Source of the DNA: Christiangramia sp. OXR-203
GTDB lineage: Bacteria > Bacteroidota > Bacteroidia > Flavobacteriales > Flavobacteriaceae
Direction: 5' to 3'
Assembly: GCF_034372165.1 (NCBI RefSeq)
Contig: NZ_CP139698.1
Location: forward strand, 2,294,001 to 2,358,000
Length of the DNA: 64,000 nucleotides
In this document: positions 1-9,023 of the stretch, in pieces
Layout: each line of letters begins with the position of its first letter
How positions within the stretch are numbered: the first letter of the stretch is position 1
The notes under the pieces: generated by a model
What the model saw: the letters and a program-made list of their open reading frames with translations, nothing else
Database searches by the model: none
Told to the model about the DNA's origin: nothing
Program-made: the position numbers and the translations under genes

Positions 1-91
1 AGGAGAGGAATTTGGTGGATTACAAAAAGAAGGTCAATATGGTAAATTCATAGTTTGGCCAGAAGAAATAATTGATAGTATTTTAAAATAA
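1..91 (+). CDS. C-terminal end of a protein of unknown function (partial)
   Basis: An open frame enters from the left edge (codons begin at base 2) and ends at the TAA at 89-91, giving about 29 residues that finish in the motif PEEIIDSILK. It is followed 18 bases later by the first attC site, so it is the tail of the last gene of a cassette lying mostly outside the window. Too little is present to assign a function. Confidence 0.6.
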   Translation, partial: GEEFGGLQKEGQYGKFIVWPEEIIDSILK

Positions 92-109
92 TTTGAACAA
101 AAAAACTTT

Positions 110-242
110 TTACAACAACGGTTCATCGCCAATAAGCGGTAGCATTAAAAAGAAAATAATTAACTTGACCAACAACAAAATACTAAGCCGACAAATCCGC
201 GTCCCTTACTCCGCCAACTGGCGATAACCGAGACCGTTGTGC
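110..242 (+). repeat. attC site 1 (subtype A)
   Basis: Imperfect palindrome with R'' TTACAAC and R' GTTGTGC; L'' CGGTTCATCGCC pairs with L' GGCGATAACCG with one extra base in L''. Predicted crossover between 236 and 237. Confidence 0.85.
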
Positions 243-254
243 CTAATGCATAAG

Positions 255-767
255 ATGAGAAACCTAATTACAATAATTCTGATTTTAATTCCGACAATAA
301 TTTTTAGTCAGAATAACGATCAATTTAATAATGAAGAACTTATTTGTCCACAAATATATTCTGCAACTGAATATTTGAAAAAGGACGAAACATTAAAAAC
401 AAGAAAGATAAAATTTGATCAATTCATAAGAGATGGTTGGAATTATGATAGTTTCGCACCTGACTACATTTCTTATAAATTGGATATTCCTAAAGAAAAA
501 GTTTTTTCAACTAATTCAGAAAGAGCAAATATTATCTACAGGAAAATTGAAAATTCAAATTTTAAAAAAGGAAAGATCTTTGAAATTGATTGCTTAAAAA
601 AGAAAAGTAAACCAAATGCAATTATTTCTAAAATTGATTCTGAAACAATGTTGATTCAAGTCACTGAAAAACGACTTGGAAAAGAAGGCTCAAGTGGCAG
701 ATTATATTTATTCATATTTGATAATTCAAACATTAAAAAAGTACTTTCAAAAGGATGGATAGAATAA
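255..767 (+). CDS. exported protein of unknown function
   Basis: About 170 residues. Start chosen at ATG 255 because it gives a compact signal peptide (MRNLITII... ending FSQ); an in-frame ATG at 246 is possible. The rest is Lys/Glu/Asn rich with no motif I recognise. It is the only gene in its cassette, lying 19 bases after the cassette's left boundary and ending 9 bases before the R'' box. Probably periplasmic or surface located. Function unknown. Confidence 0.75.
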   Translation: MRNLITIILILIPTIIFSQNNDQFNNEELICPQIYSATEYLKKDETLKTRKIKFDQFIRDGWNYDSFAPDYISYKLDIPKEKVFSTNSERANIIYRKIENSNFKKGKIFEIDCLKKKSKPNAIISKIDSETMLIQVTEKRLGKEGSSGRLYLFIFDNSNIKKVLSKGWIE

Positions 768-776
768 ATGCACTAG

Positions 777-909
777 GCACAACAACGGTTCATCGCCAAT
801 AAGCGGCACCGTTAGAAAGAAAATAATTAACTTGACCAACAAACCAATACTAAGCCGACAATTCCGCGTCCCTTACTCCGCCAACTGGCGATAACCGAGA
901 CCGTTGTAT
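777..909 (+). repeat. attC site 2 (subtype A)
   Basis: R'' GCACAAC, R' GTTGTAT. L arms CGGTTCATCGCC and GGCGATAACCG. The left cassette end (ATGCACTAGGCACAAC) mirrors that cassette's start at 236. Confidence 0.9.
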
Positions 910-934
910 GCAATACCTCAAGAAATAGAATAAT

Positions 935-1630
935 ATGAAATGTACTAAAGGTCGAGTAAATCCTAATGCACATACAAAGCTCAAATTATTTGCAGATTCT
1001 GGAGGTTACTGTCAAAATCCTAATTGTAATGAAAATTTATTCTTAAGTATAGGTAAATCAGAAATTCATATCGCGGAAATGGCTCACATAATAAGTGATA
1101 GTGATACAGGTCCCAGATCTGATAAAGATTTATCAAAAGATAAAAGAAGTACTTTTTCCAATCTAATTCTTTTATGTCCAACTTGTCATACCAAAATTGA
1201 TAAGGCGGAAAAAGAATTTCCTGAAAAGATTATTATTCAATGGAAAAATAATCATAGTGAGAGGATAAAAAATCTATTTAAGATAAGAGAATATGATAAT
1301 AGATTCGAGACTAGAAAAAATGTAGTAAAAATCTTGAATGAAAATAAAACCATTTTTAAGACTTATGGACCTCTCACGGAAGAACGTTTTAATCCAGAAA
1401 GTAACGTCCCAAAAATATGGCTTTCAAAAATTAGACAAATAATTTTACCTAATAATCGGAAATTATTAGGCATTATCGATGGTAATTACTCTAAACTAAA
1501 AGAATTTGAAATTGAAACTGTAGAATTGTTTAGACAACATGTGTTAGATTTAGAAGATAGGCATATTAATAACGTAGAGATCAATGCTACTCAATTCCCT
1601 AAAGAACTCAATAATATATTTAAAGATTAA
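935..1630 (+). CDS. HNH endonuclease-like protein
   Basis: 231 residues. Zinc/HNH layout is visible: CQNPNC at residues 26-31, an AHI motif at 50-52 and NLILLCPTCHTKID at 76-88. This is the core of HNH nucleases that cut DNA (His51 as the likely general base, the Cys pairs binding zinc). The C-terminal ~140 residues are unrecognised. It is the first of three genes in one cassette: the next starts 2 bases after its stop and the third overlaps the second, so the three are co-translated. Fused or operonic HNH proteins in mobile arrays commonly act in phage or plasmid defence; that role here is inference. Confidence 0.8.
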   Translation: MKCTKGRVNPNAHTKLKLFADSGGYCQNPNCNENLFLSIGKSEIHIAEMAHIISDSDTGPRSDKDLSKDKRSTFSNLILLCPTCHTKIDKAEKEFPEKIIIQWKNNHSERIKNLFKIREYDNRFETRKNVVKILNENKTIFKTYGPLTEERFNPESNVPKIWLSKIRQIILPNNRKLLGIIDGNYSKLKEFEIETVELFRQHVLDLEDRHINNVEINATQFPKELNNIFKD

Positions 1631-1632
1631 CT

Positions 1633-2292
1633 ATGGCTAGAAAATCCACCTTTGAATGGATAATAGAAAAAACTGAAAATTATGATGAAATTGATTCAGT
1701 TGATATTTTAGATCAGAACCTTTTACAAATTTCAAGAGATGACGGCGAGGTTATAATAGTAACAACAATATCTAATAAGAATATAAGCCTTGCCGATATA
1801 AAAAGTCTAATTGAAAAGAATGATGCAAACTTCATTTTACACACAAAAAAAGATCCGTTTATTTGCGGATCAGTGTATGTTTTTTTAGAAGGGAGAAGTA
1901 AGATTATTGGTAGTTTCGGTGATCTTTTTAGAGTACTCAAAGAATCTGATATATCTAATTACTTACATCCACAAACCAAATTTATTACAAGAGGATTAAA
2001 TCAGCACGATAAAGTCATAGATATAACTCGGATAGATAACAAAAGATATGAGATAAAAAGATACAATCTACCTTCTGTCACGATTATAGCCCTTGATGAT
2101 TATGATATAGGTTTGGAATCAATTCGAAGCGCAATTGAAAATTATGGAGAATTTGATGCAGTTCTAAAAGCTAATCCTAATGGGAAAATCACAGAATCAG
2201 CATATGAACTTGCTGAATCCAAAAATTTTAAAATTTTAAAATGGGGTGAACTTATGGGTAAACTTAATTTAAAATGGAACTGGAAGAAATAA
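1633..2292 (+). CDS. unknown protein, middle gene of HNH/nucleotidyltransferase cassette
   Basis: 219 residues, cytosolic, no signal peptide or membrane segment. I do not recognise a family. It begins 2 bases after the HNH gene and its last 19 bases overlap the start of the nucleotidyltransferase-like gene, so it is translationally coupled to both. The protein alternates strands and helices with several Ile/Asp-rich stretches. It could be a sensor or regulatory subunit of a three-component system; this is inference from gene order only. Confidence 0.75.
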   Translation: MARKSTFEWIIEKTENYDEIDSVDILDQNLLQISRDDGEVIIVTTISNKNISLADIKSLIEKNDANFILHTKKDPFICGSVYVFLEGRSKIIGSFGDLFRVLKESDISNYLHPQTKFITRGLNQHDKVIDITRIDNKRYEIKRYNLPSVTIIALDDYDIGLESIRSAIENYGEFDAVLKANPNGKITESAYELAESKNFKILKWGELMGKLNLKWNWKK

Positions 2293-2567
2293 ATAAAGAA
2301 CTTGAAATTCTCTATGAAGAACTTGAAAAAAAACTAAAAAATGTTCACGTCTATTTATTCGGATCAATATTAAATAATCCAAAAAAAGCTAATGACCTGG
2401 ATATTTTAATTTTATATAATGATATAGATCAAGTAAAATTTATAAAAGAAAAATGTGATATTATTAATCTTATTTATCCTATACATATTTTGTATCTGAC
2501 CTTTCAAGAAGAAAAAGAATTACAATTCACTTCTGAGCAGAATACCAAATTAGTTTTTAAGATATAG
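2274..2567 (+). CDS. small nucleotidyltransferase-domain protein (MNT-like)
   Basis: 97 residues. Shows the minimal nucleotidyltransferase signature: LFGS at 28-31 followed by DLDIL at 41-45, in which Asp41 and Asp43 would bind metal. Length matches stand-alone minimal nucleotidyltransferases such as the MntA-type antitoxins that AMPylate HEPN toxins. No HEPN partner lies in this cassette; the partners are an HNH nuclease and an unknown protein. It overlaps the preceding gene by 19 bases. Likely role: modifying or restraining a toxic partner, or nucleotide signalling; inferred. Confidence 0.75.
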   Translation: MELEEINKELEILYEELEKKLKNVHVYLFGSILNNPKKANDLDILILYNDIDQVKFIKEKCDIINLIYPIHILYLTFQEEKELQFTSEQNTKLVFKI

Positions 2568-2580
2568 TTATCGGTACTGC

Positions 2581-2713
2581 ATACAACATCGGTTCATCGC
2601 AAATAACGGGTATTGCAGAAAAAGTGTAATTTTAGAAACCAGGAAAGAAAATAACTAATCCGACAAGTCCGCGTCCCTACTCCCGCAACTTGCGATAACC
2701 GTAACCGTTGGGC
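2581..2713 (+). repeat. attC site 3 (subtype B)
   Basis: R'' ATACAAC, R' GTTGGGC. L'' CGGTTCATCGCAA pairs with L' TTGCGATAACCG; outer spacers AT and TAACC. Confidence 0.9.
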
Positions 2714-2760
2714 ACAATTGGTTAAGAAAGATCAGTTTCATTAAAGAAAAAAAAACTGAA

Positions 2761-3333
2761 ATGATAAAAAGATGCTTTATTGGTATTATTCTTAAGGTCT
2801 TTACCATTATCACTGTAACATCTTGCGGAGTCCAAAAACAAGATAATTCGGTAGAAACACAAAATAATTATATAATTCAGGAAATAACAAGAACTAAAAA
2901 TTCCATTGATCCTGAAATATCATATTACTATATTTCTAATATAGATTCAATTACAAATCAAAATGCGCAAATAAATTTAGTTTTTGATTGTGATTTACAG
3001 ATAGCTGCTTGTTGTAGAGATATTGAATTAAATCAAAAAGGAAAGGACTTGAAAGTCGATACATTTTTCTATTTAAAAGATGATAAGTGCATAAATCCAG
3101 ATATTTTTAAACAAGGTAACCCAATAAATATTAACCTATCCAAGGGTAATTTCGAATCTGAATTAAAAATTTTTAAAGTTGAAATAGAAACTTGTAAATG
3201 TCACGGTAAATACACTAACCGAAGCAAAAAATATAGAGATTCAATTTATATTTATCCTTATGAATTAAAGTTTTTAAAAATCAGTAAAGAAGAAGAAAAA
3301 ATAATAAAAAGAAATTTGAAAGGTATCGGCTAA
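2761..3333 (+). CDS. lipoprotein of unknown function
   Basis: 190 residues. N-terminal hydrophobic segment followed by a lipobox (VTSC, Cys at about residue 22), so it should be lipidated and anchored in the inner or outer membrane. The mature part contains several Cys (ACC, ETCKC) that may form disulfides or bind metal. Sole gene of its cassette. Function not recognised. Confidence 0.75.
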   Translation: MIKRCFIGIILKVFTIITVTSCGVQKQDNSVETQNNYIIQEITRTKNSIDPEISYYYISNIDSITNQNAQINLVFDCDLQIAACCRDIELNQKGKDLKVDTFFYLKDDKCINPDIFKQGNPININLSKGNFESELKIFKVEIETCKCHGKYTNRSKKYRDSIYIYPYELKFLKISKEEEKIIKRNLKGIG

Positions 3334-3343
3334 AACCAACAGT

Positions 3344-3476
3344 GCCCAACAACGCATATTCGCAATTGCGGCCATTGAACTAAAAGAAAGTTTAATAGAA
3401 ACCAAGAATTAAAAACTAAATCGGACAAATCCGTATATTCACTACCACAACTGACGAATATACGAGACCGTTGTGC
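3344..3476 (+). repeat. attC site 4 (subtype D)
   Basis: R'' GCCCAAC, R' GTTGTGC. Different arms: CGCATATTCGCAATTGCGG on the left and CCACAACTGACGAATATACG on the right. Confidence 0.85.
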
Positions 3477-3519
3477 AGCATTTAATATCAAAATCCAATT
3501 TGGAAAAGAAAAAGGAAAA

Positions 3520-4140
3520 ATGAAAAAAATAATATTTCTGATACTTTTAATTATCACTTTTAATCCACTATTCTCTCAAACGGAAAAAGAAAAACTTTTC
3601 GAAAAAAATATTGATTCAATTATGGCGGAATTACGTTTTAGTTATCAGTACGATCAAGCAATGAGAGAATATATACTTTTCAAAACATTTGATAAATCAA
3701 TCATTGATAGTCTTGAAACTCTAGACGATCCAAGAGAATACATTTTTGCACACAATTTTGAAACAAATAAAGTAAAAAGAATTTGGGATGAATTTATTCA
3801 TCCGGCAGATGATAAATTCACAGAACTAATGATTGATATATCTAACAAATATGGATATCCAAGTTTAAAAAGAATCAATAAATATTATGATGGCATTGTT
3901 CCGCCAGAATTTGACCCAACAATCTTATTGATTCACTCACGAAAAAAATATTGGTCTGAAATCAACACAATGGTTGAACGTGAATTTAAAAATGGAAATA
4001 TGGGGAAATGTGACTATGGTTATATAAAATGGCATATTTCGGGCCGTAAAGAAAATTCATTTTTAAAGGAAAACGGAATTAAGTTCGCAGCTGGAGATAA
4101 TGGACAGGTATATTATATTGATTCGTGCGAAGACAAGTAA
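3520..4140 (+). CDS. exported protein of unknown function
   Basis: 206 residues. Signal peptide of about 19 residues (MKKIIFLILLI... ending FSQ). The mature part is charged, and its LLIHSRKKYW segment recalls DUF6624-type proteins, but I cannot confirm that family. Sole gene of its cassette; cassette ends mirror each other (GTTGTGCAGC at the start, GCAGCACAAC at the end). Confidence 0.7.
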   Translation: MKKIIFLILLIITFNPLFSQTEKEKLFEKNIDSIMAELRFSYQYDQAMREYILFKTFDKSIIDSLETLDDPREYIFAHNFETNKVKRIWDEFIHPADDKFTELMIDISNKYGYPSLKRINKYYDGIVPPEFDPTILLIHSRKKYWSEINTMVEREFKNGNMGKCDYGYIKWHISGRKENSFLKENGIKFAAGDNGQVYYIDSCEDK

Positions 4141-4149
4141 TTAAACGCA

Positions 4150-4282
4150 GCACAACAACGGTTCATCGCCAATAAGCGGTAGCGTTAGAAAGAAAATAAT
4201 TAACTTGACCAACAAACCAATACTAAGCCGACAAATCCGCGTCCCTTACTCCGCCAACTGGCGATAACCGAGACCGTTGCCA
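4150..4282 (+). repeat. attC site 5 (subtype A)
   Basis: R'' GCACAAC, R' GTTGCCA. L arms CGGTTCATCGCC / GGCGATAACCG. Confidence 0.9.
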
Positions 4283-4301
4283 ACAAGTATTTTAGAGAAA
4301 A

Positions 4302-5087
4302 TTGACTGAACTATATAAGAAAAAAGGAATTTGTATTTGGTGTTCAAGATCAAGTAATGAAACTTCATTTCTGACTAAACCACATACCATTCCTAAAAAA
4401 TTAAATGCACACAAAATTGGATTTGATATTTGTGATCAATGCAATAAATATTTTGGCTCGGATAATAACGAAGAAAAAATTAAATATTCAATTGATAAAA
4501 TTACAAAAGAGATATTTAATGTTCATAGATTTCTATTGAGCAACAAAAAAGACTCTAATTCTTGGAAAAAATTTAAATCTCAATTTTTCAATTATTATCA
4601 CTCAAAAAATGCACTTAAAATCAAAATTGATTATCGAAAAAATATTGGTTTTGAAGAAGCATTTACTAAAAAATTTAAGAGAGGGATTTATAATATTTTC
4701 CTTCAAGAATATCATAGAAATACAGAAAATGGTTTAGACGCACAATTTGATGAAATTAGAAATTTTGTAAGATATGATATCGGAGATTTGCCATTATATC
4801 ATCTCAAAAATCGGACAGGAATTCGTTTAACTGAGGATCTAGATATGCCACTGGAATTTTCATTCAATCAACACGTCCAAAGTATTATAGATAGATATGG
4901 ATTTTATCATATGACACTTAAAGGTTTAAATTTTTTCATCGCAGTAAACCAAAAAGCTTTCGAAAATATTGATAATTACTTAATTCCAGAATGTAAATAT
5001 TTAATGGGTTCTGGATTTGTTTTTAATAAATTGATAGAGATCAAAAAAATTTCTCAAATTGATTTTACAATACAAGATTGGAGTTAA
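4302..5087 (+). CDS. HNH-like (HNH_5-type) nuclease-like protein
   Basis: 261 residues. Start TTG at 4302 is the only plausible one before the first motif. N-terminal CIWC (about residues 11-14), KPHTIPKKL (27-35) and ICDQCNKYFG (44-53) match the CxxC...H-x-P...CxxCN...G layout of HNH family 5 proteins, with His29 as the candidate general base. The remaining ~200 residues are unrecognised. Single-gene cassette. A defence or homing-like DNA-cutting role is plausible but not shown. Confidence 0.65.
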   Translation: MTELYKKKGICIWCSRSSNETSFLTKPHTIPKKLNAHKIGFDICDQCNKYFGSDNNEEKIKYSIDKITKEIFNVHRFLLSNKKDSNSWKKFKSQFFNYYHSKNALKIKIDYRKNIGFEEAFTKKFKRGIYNIFLQEYHRNTENGLDAQFDEIRNFVRYDIGDLPLYHLKNRTGIRLTEDLDMPLEFSFNQHVQSIIDRYGFYHMTLKGLNFFIAVNQKAFENIDNYLIPECKYLMGSGFVFNKLIEIKKISQIDFTIQDWS

Positions 5088-5097
5088 AAATACCAGT

Positions 5098-5230
5098 TGG
5101 CAACATCGGTTCATCGCAAATAACGGGTCTAGTCGAAAAAGTGTAATTTTAGAAATCAAGAAAGAAATTGGTTAATCCGACAAGTCCGCGTCCTTACCCC
5201 CGCAACTTGCGATAACCGTAACCGTTACCC
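5098..5230 (+). repeat. attC site 6 (subtype B)
   Basis: R'' TGGCAAC, R' GTTACCC. L arms CGGTTCATCGCAA / TTGCGATAACCG. Confidence 0.9.
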
Positions 5231-5258
5231 AAAATTATAAACCAAGTTTTCGTTGCTA

Positions 5259-6077
5259 ATGAAAAATCCGATTTTAAGCGTTGAAGAATTAAATGAAATT
5301 TTAGCAAATGAAAATATTATAATATTAGATTGTAGCACGGAATCTAATATAGCAGGGATTCAATCAGACGTTGAAAACATTAAGATTAAAGGAGCGAGAA
5401 AATTTGACCTTAAAAATGATTTTAGCGACTCTGAATCCATTTTCCCCAACACGCTGCCTAATCCTGAGCAATTTCAAATTAAGAGCAGAAAATTAGGTAT
5501 AAATGACTCAAGCAAAATAATCTTGTATGATAATTTAGGTGTTTACCATAGTCCAAGAGTTTGGTGGATGTTTAAAATTATGGGTCATAAAGATGTATCG
5601 GTTCTTAATGGAGGATTACCAGAATGGATTAAAAGAAAATTTCCCACTCAACAAGAATATGATTTGGAATTTAATGAAGGAAATTTTAAATCCGACTTCC
5701 AGAATAATATGATTTCAGATCTAAATTTTATAAAGCATAATTTAGAAAATGATGAAATATTAGTAATTGACGCAAGAAGTTCTAAACGATTTAATAGTTT
5801 AGAAACAGAGCCGAGAAAAAACTTAAGAAGTGGAAACATACCAAATTCAATAAATATTCCATTTGAAAAAGTTCTAAACAGTGGGAAATTTAAAAAATCA
5901 GAGGATTTGAAATTAATATTTGAAAACATAAATGAAACTTCTAAGAAATTGATCTTTAGTTGTGGATCAGGAGTAACAGCTTGCATAGTTTATTTAGCGA
6001 GTGAATTAGTACTGGAAAATAAAAAATCTTTATACGATGGTTCCTGGACTGAATGGGGAACTTTGGAGAAAATCTAA
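5259..6077 (+). CDS. sulfurtransferase with two rhodanese domains
   Basis: 272 residues. Two rhodanese domains as in thiosulfate/3-mercaptopyruvate sulfurtransferases: the N-terminal inactive domain contains the YDNLGVYHSPRVWWMF stretch, and the C-terminal domain carries the catalytic loop CGSGVTAC with the active-site Cys at about residue 235. It transfers sulfur from thiosulfate or mercaptopyruvate to thiol acceptors such as cyanide. No signal peptide, so cytosolic. Start at ATG 5259 rather than the upstream TTG. Sole gene of its cassette, whose ends mirror each other in 16 of 17 bases. Confidence 0.9.
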   Translation: MKNPILSVEELNEILANENIIILDCSTESNIAGIQSDVENIKIKGARKFDLKNDFSDSESIFPNTLPNPEQFQIKSRKLGINDSSKIILYDNLGVYHSPRVWWMFKIMGHKDVSVLNGGLPEWIKRKFPTQQEYDLEFNEGNFKSDFQNNMISDLNFIKHNLENDEILVIDARSSKRFNSLETEPRKNLRSGNIPNSINIPFEKVLNSGKFKKSEDLKLIFENINETSKKLIFSCGSGVTACIVYLASELVLENKKSLYDGSWTEWGTLEKI

Positions 6078-6090
6078 ATATTATAACTTT

Positions 6091-6224
6091 GGGTAACAAC
6101 GGTTCACCGCAAATAACGGGTAGTTGGTTGAAAACTGTTATTTTAGAGACCAATTATTAAAACAACTAAGCCGACAAATCCGCGTTCCTACTCCCGCAAC
6201 TTGCGGTAACCGGGACCGTTGGCA
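6091..6224 (+). repeat. attC site 7 (subtype B)
   Basis: R'' GGGTAAC, R' GTTGGCA. L'' CGGTTCACCGC faces GCGGTAACCG: compensatory change relative to ATCGC/GCGAT. Confidence 0.9.
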
Positions 6225-6302
6225 ACAAGCTAATATGATGATCCTGCAACAATAAAATTTTTTTATCGTCTTTAAACTATCAACTCTAAAACAATTAAAA
6301 AG

Positions 6303-7715
6303 ATGAAAAAAATTTTTCTATTAATTTTTATTCTAAGTCTAAACACAGCTTCTTCTCAAAACGAATGTAATTGTGCGGATGCAATGCAAAAAATTATAAG
6401 CCAAATTGAAAATGACTATCCTGGATTTCAAGAAAAGACCAAGGATACGTTAATTTACAATAGTCTAAAAAAACAATTGATTAGCGAATCCGAAAAGACA
6501 AATAATGATAAATGTATTGATATTCTTAAAAAATACACATCATTCTTTAAAGACGGTCATATTTGGATTTTACCAAATGAACAAGATAAACCGATAGTCA
6601 AAAAGAAAAAAAACGAACCTGAAAAATTCGACATAAATATTACAGAGTTTAAAAGAAAAGTTAAAAAATCAACAGATAAATTTGAGGGGATTTGGAAAAA
6701 TGAAAACTATACGGTCGGAATAAAAAAAACAGGCGAAACCCAATATACAGGTTTTATAATTGAAACCGATAATCCAAATTGGAAACCGAATGATATAAAA
6801 TTTCAATTAAACGGTAAAAAAGACGTGGCTTATTATCTGTCCGACCATTCTTTGTATAATGACACTTATGAATTGTATGATAATTATCTTCTTCACATAA
6901 ATAACTTGAAGTCAAATTTTATCAATCAAAATATTTATGAAAAATTAAACCCAACAGAAATTAAAGACAAAATAAATGTAATTGACGGCTTTTATTTTAA
7001 AAAACTAACAACAAAGTCGGCATTATTAAGAATATCCAGTTTCAATTATCCTTATGTAGAACGAATTGAAAAATTAATTGAAGAAAACAAATCATTAATT
7101 GAAAAAAGCGAAAATCTGATTATCGATATTAGGAATAATGGCGGAGGTACAGATAATGCTTATGCGGACATACTTCCGTTGATAATTACTAATCCAATTA
7201 GAAATATTGGCGTAGAACTTTTATCTACTCAAGGTTTGATTGATGGAGTTACTAAATACAAAAACGGTCTTGAAGAAAAAGATTCATTAAAGAACAAATC
7301 AAAAATACAAGAATTAGATAGCCTCATTTTTATTTACAAACAAAACTTGGGTAAATTTATAAATCTTGATGAAAAAACCGTAGAAATCGACACTATTAAA
7401 AAAGCTGAAAATAGCCCTAAAGAGGTCATTATTCTAACAAATAGTGGAGTAGGCAGTTCAGCAGAAAATTTTGTTTTAAAAGCTAAACAAAGCAAAAAAG
7501 TCAAAATATTAGGAACACCAACAGCCGGAGTTTTAGATTATGCGAATGCCTATTTTTTTAAATTTGGTTGCGATAATTACAAATTACTATTACCAACTTA
7601 TAAATCGTTACGGCTTCCAGAATATCCAATCGACAACATAGGAATCCAACCTGATGTTTATTTGGATGAAACAGTAGGAGATTGGGTACAATATGCGATA
7701 GATTATTTAGAATAA
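6303..7715 (+). CDS. exported S41-family peptidase
   Basis: 470 residues, signal peptide ending ASSQ. The C-terminal half shows the S41 (C-terminal processing protease/tricorn) fold: LIIDIRNNGGGTDN about residues 274-287 and the nucleophile region NSGVGSSAENF with the Ser near residue 386, then GTPTAGVLDY. No PDZ domain is obvious. It likely degrades peptides in the periplasm. It shares a cassette with an Asp/Glu racemase that begins 56 bases downstream, an unusual pairing. Confidence 0.85.
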   Translation: MKKIFLLIFILSLNTASSQNECNCADAMQKIISQIENDYPGFQEKTKDTLIYNSLKKQLISESEKTNNDKCIDILKKYTSFFKDGHIWILPNEQDKPIVKKKKNEPEKFDINITEFKRKVKKSTDKFEGIWKNENYTVGIKKTGETQYTGFIIETDNPNWKPNDIKFQLNGKKDVAYYLSDHSLYNDTYELYDNYLLHINNLKSNFINQNIYEKLNPTEIKDKINVIDGFYFKKLTTKSALLRISSFNYPYVERIEKLIEENKSLIEKSENLIIDIRNNGGGTDNAYADILPLIITNPIRNIGVELLSTQGLIDGVTKYKNGLEEKDSLKNKSKIQELDSLIFIYKQNLGKFINLDEKTVEIDTIKKAENSPKEVIILTNSGVGSSAENFVLKAKQSKKVKILGTPTAGVLDYANAYFFKFGCDNYKLLLPTYKSLRLPEYPIDNIGIQPDVYLDETVGDWVQYAIDYLE

Positions 7716-7771
7716 GAAAGAAAGTCATAAAAACAGATGTTGGACTCCTGTTATTCACAATAGAGATTAAT

Positions 7772-8464
7772 ATGAAAAAAATAGGATTAATTGGAGGAAT
7801 GAGTTGGGAATCTTCTCAAGTTTATTACAAAATCATAAATGAAAAAGTACGTGAAAAATTAGGTGGGTTTCATTCATCAAAATGCATCTTGGAGTCCGTG
7901 GACTTCGCAGAAATAGAAAAGTTACAATATAGGAACGACTGGACAGGATTAAATAAAATAATGTCTGAATCTGCAAAAAACTTAGAGAATGCAAAAGCTG
8001 ATATTATCATTTTATGTACAAATACTATGCATTTATGCAGTGATGAAATAATAAAGAATATAAATATTCCATTTCTACATATTGCAGAGGCTACAGGCGA
8101 AAAGATTGTTGAAAAAGGTATTGATAAAGTTTTGTTGCTTGGCACAAAATTCACAATGGAAAAAGAATTTTTCAAGAACACTCTCTACAACAATTTTGGT
8201 ATTGAAGTAATTATACCAAATAAAGATGATAGAGAGACTATACATAAAGTGATATATGAAGAATTAGTTCACGGAAAATTACTACATCAGTCCAAAGAAA
8301 AATTCAGCAAAATAATCAATGATTCTATAAAAATTGGAGCTGCAGGAGTTATTTTAGGTTGTACAGAAATTCCTTTATTGATTCAAAATAAGGATGTAGA
8401 TATTCCTGTATTTGATACTACAAGAATTCACGCTGAAAGTGCAGTTGAATTTGCGTTAAATTAG
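7772..8464 (+). CDS. aspartate/glutamate racemase family protein
   Basis: 230 residues. Start at ATG 7772 (MKKIGLIGGMSWESS), which matches the canonical N-terminus of the family. The two catalytic cysteines are present in CTNTMH (Cys82) and GCTEIPL (Cys197). It interconverts L- and D-Asp/Glu, feeding D-amino acids to cell-wall metabolism. Cytosolic. Second gene of a two-gene cassette, after the S41 peptidase, with no attC between them; possibly two cassettes fused by loss of an attC. Confidence 0.9.
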   Translation: MKKIGLIGGMSWESSQVYYKIINEKVREKLGGFHSSKCILESVDFAEIEKLQYRNDWTGLNKIMSESAKNLENAKADIIILCTNTMHLCSDEIIKNINIPFLHIAEATGEKIVEKGIDKVLLLGTKFTMEKEFFKNTLYNNFGIEVIIPNKDDRETIHKVIYEELVHGKLLHQSKEKFSKIINDSIKIGAAGVILGCTEIPLLIQNKDVDIPVFDTTRIHAESAVEFALN

Positions 8465-8469
8465 CCGGT

Positions 8470-8603
8470 TGCCAACAACGGTTCATCGCAAATAACGGGT
8501 AGTTTGCTGAAAATTGTTATTTTAGAGACCAATTATGAAAACAACTAAGCCGACAAGTCCGCGTCCTTACTCCCGCAACTTGCGATAACCGGGACCGTTG
8601 GCA
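8470..8603 (+). repeat. attC site 8 (subtype B)
   Basis: R'' TGCCAAC, R' GTTGGCA. L arms CGGTTCATCGCAA / TTGCGATAACCG. Confidence 0.9.
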
Positions 8604-9023
8604 ATAATTTTTTAACAGAGAATGTCTGAATCAATTTACTTACTGGCAACTATTGAAGCTAAAGGTGAAAACAGAAAAGATATTAATAAGGTAAGAAGTT
8701 TAACGGAAAAAGATTTTCAAGAGTATTCCAGATATATTTCAGATTTAAATGACTATGAAAAAGAAAATTCTCTTTTTGAATTAATCCCATTAAATCATAA
8801 AGATTTTCAATCCAGAGTAACATATTATACTCGAGAATATAAGATTAATATAAACCAAGGAAATTCAGTTTATATTGACCTTAATAGACATATTTTGAAT
8901 TGTCTATTTTCCTTTAGAACATATTTAGATCATAGTGAATCAAGACTTAAAAGAAAGTTTGGAAAAAATTCAAAAGAATTAAAACACTTTAAAGGGGAGT
9001 GTAATTTAAACTCTGTCCGGTCC

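Noticed and set aside
8595-8610. Possible tRNA or other RNA gene near cassette boundaries
   Set aside because: No cloverleaf with a T-loop consensus could be found anywhere in the window on inspection of either strand.
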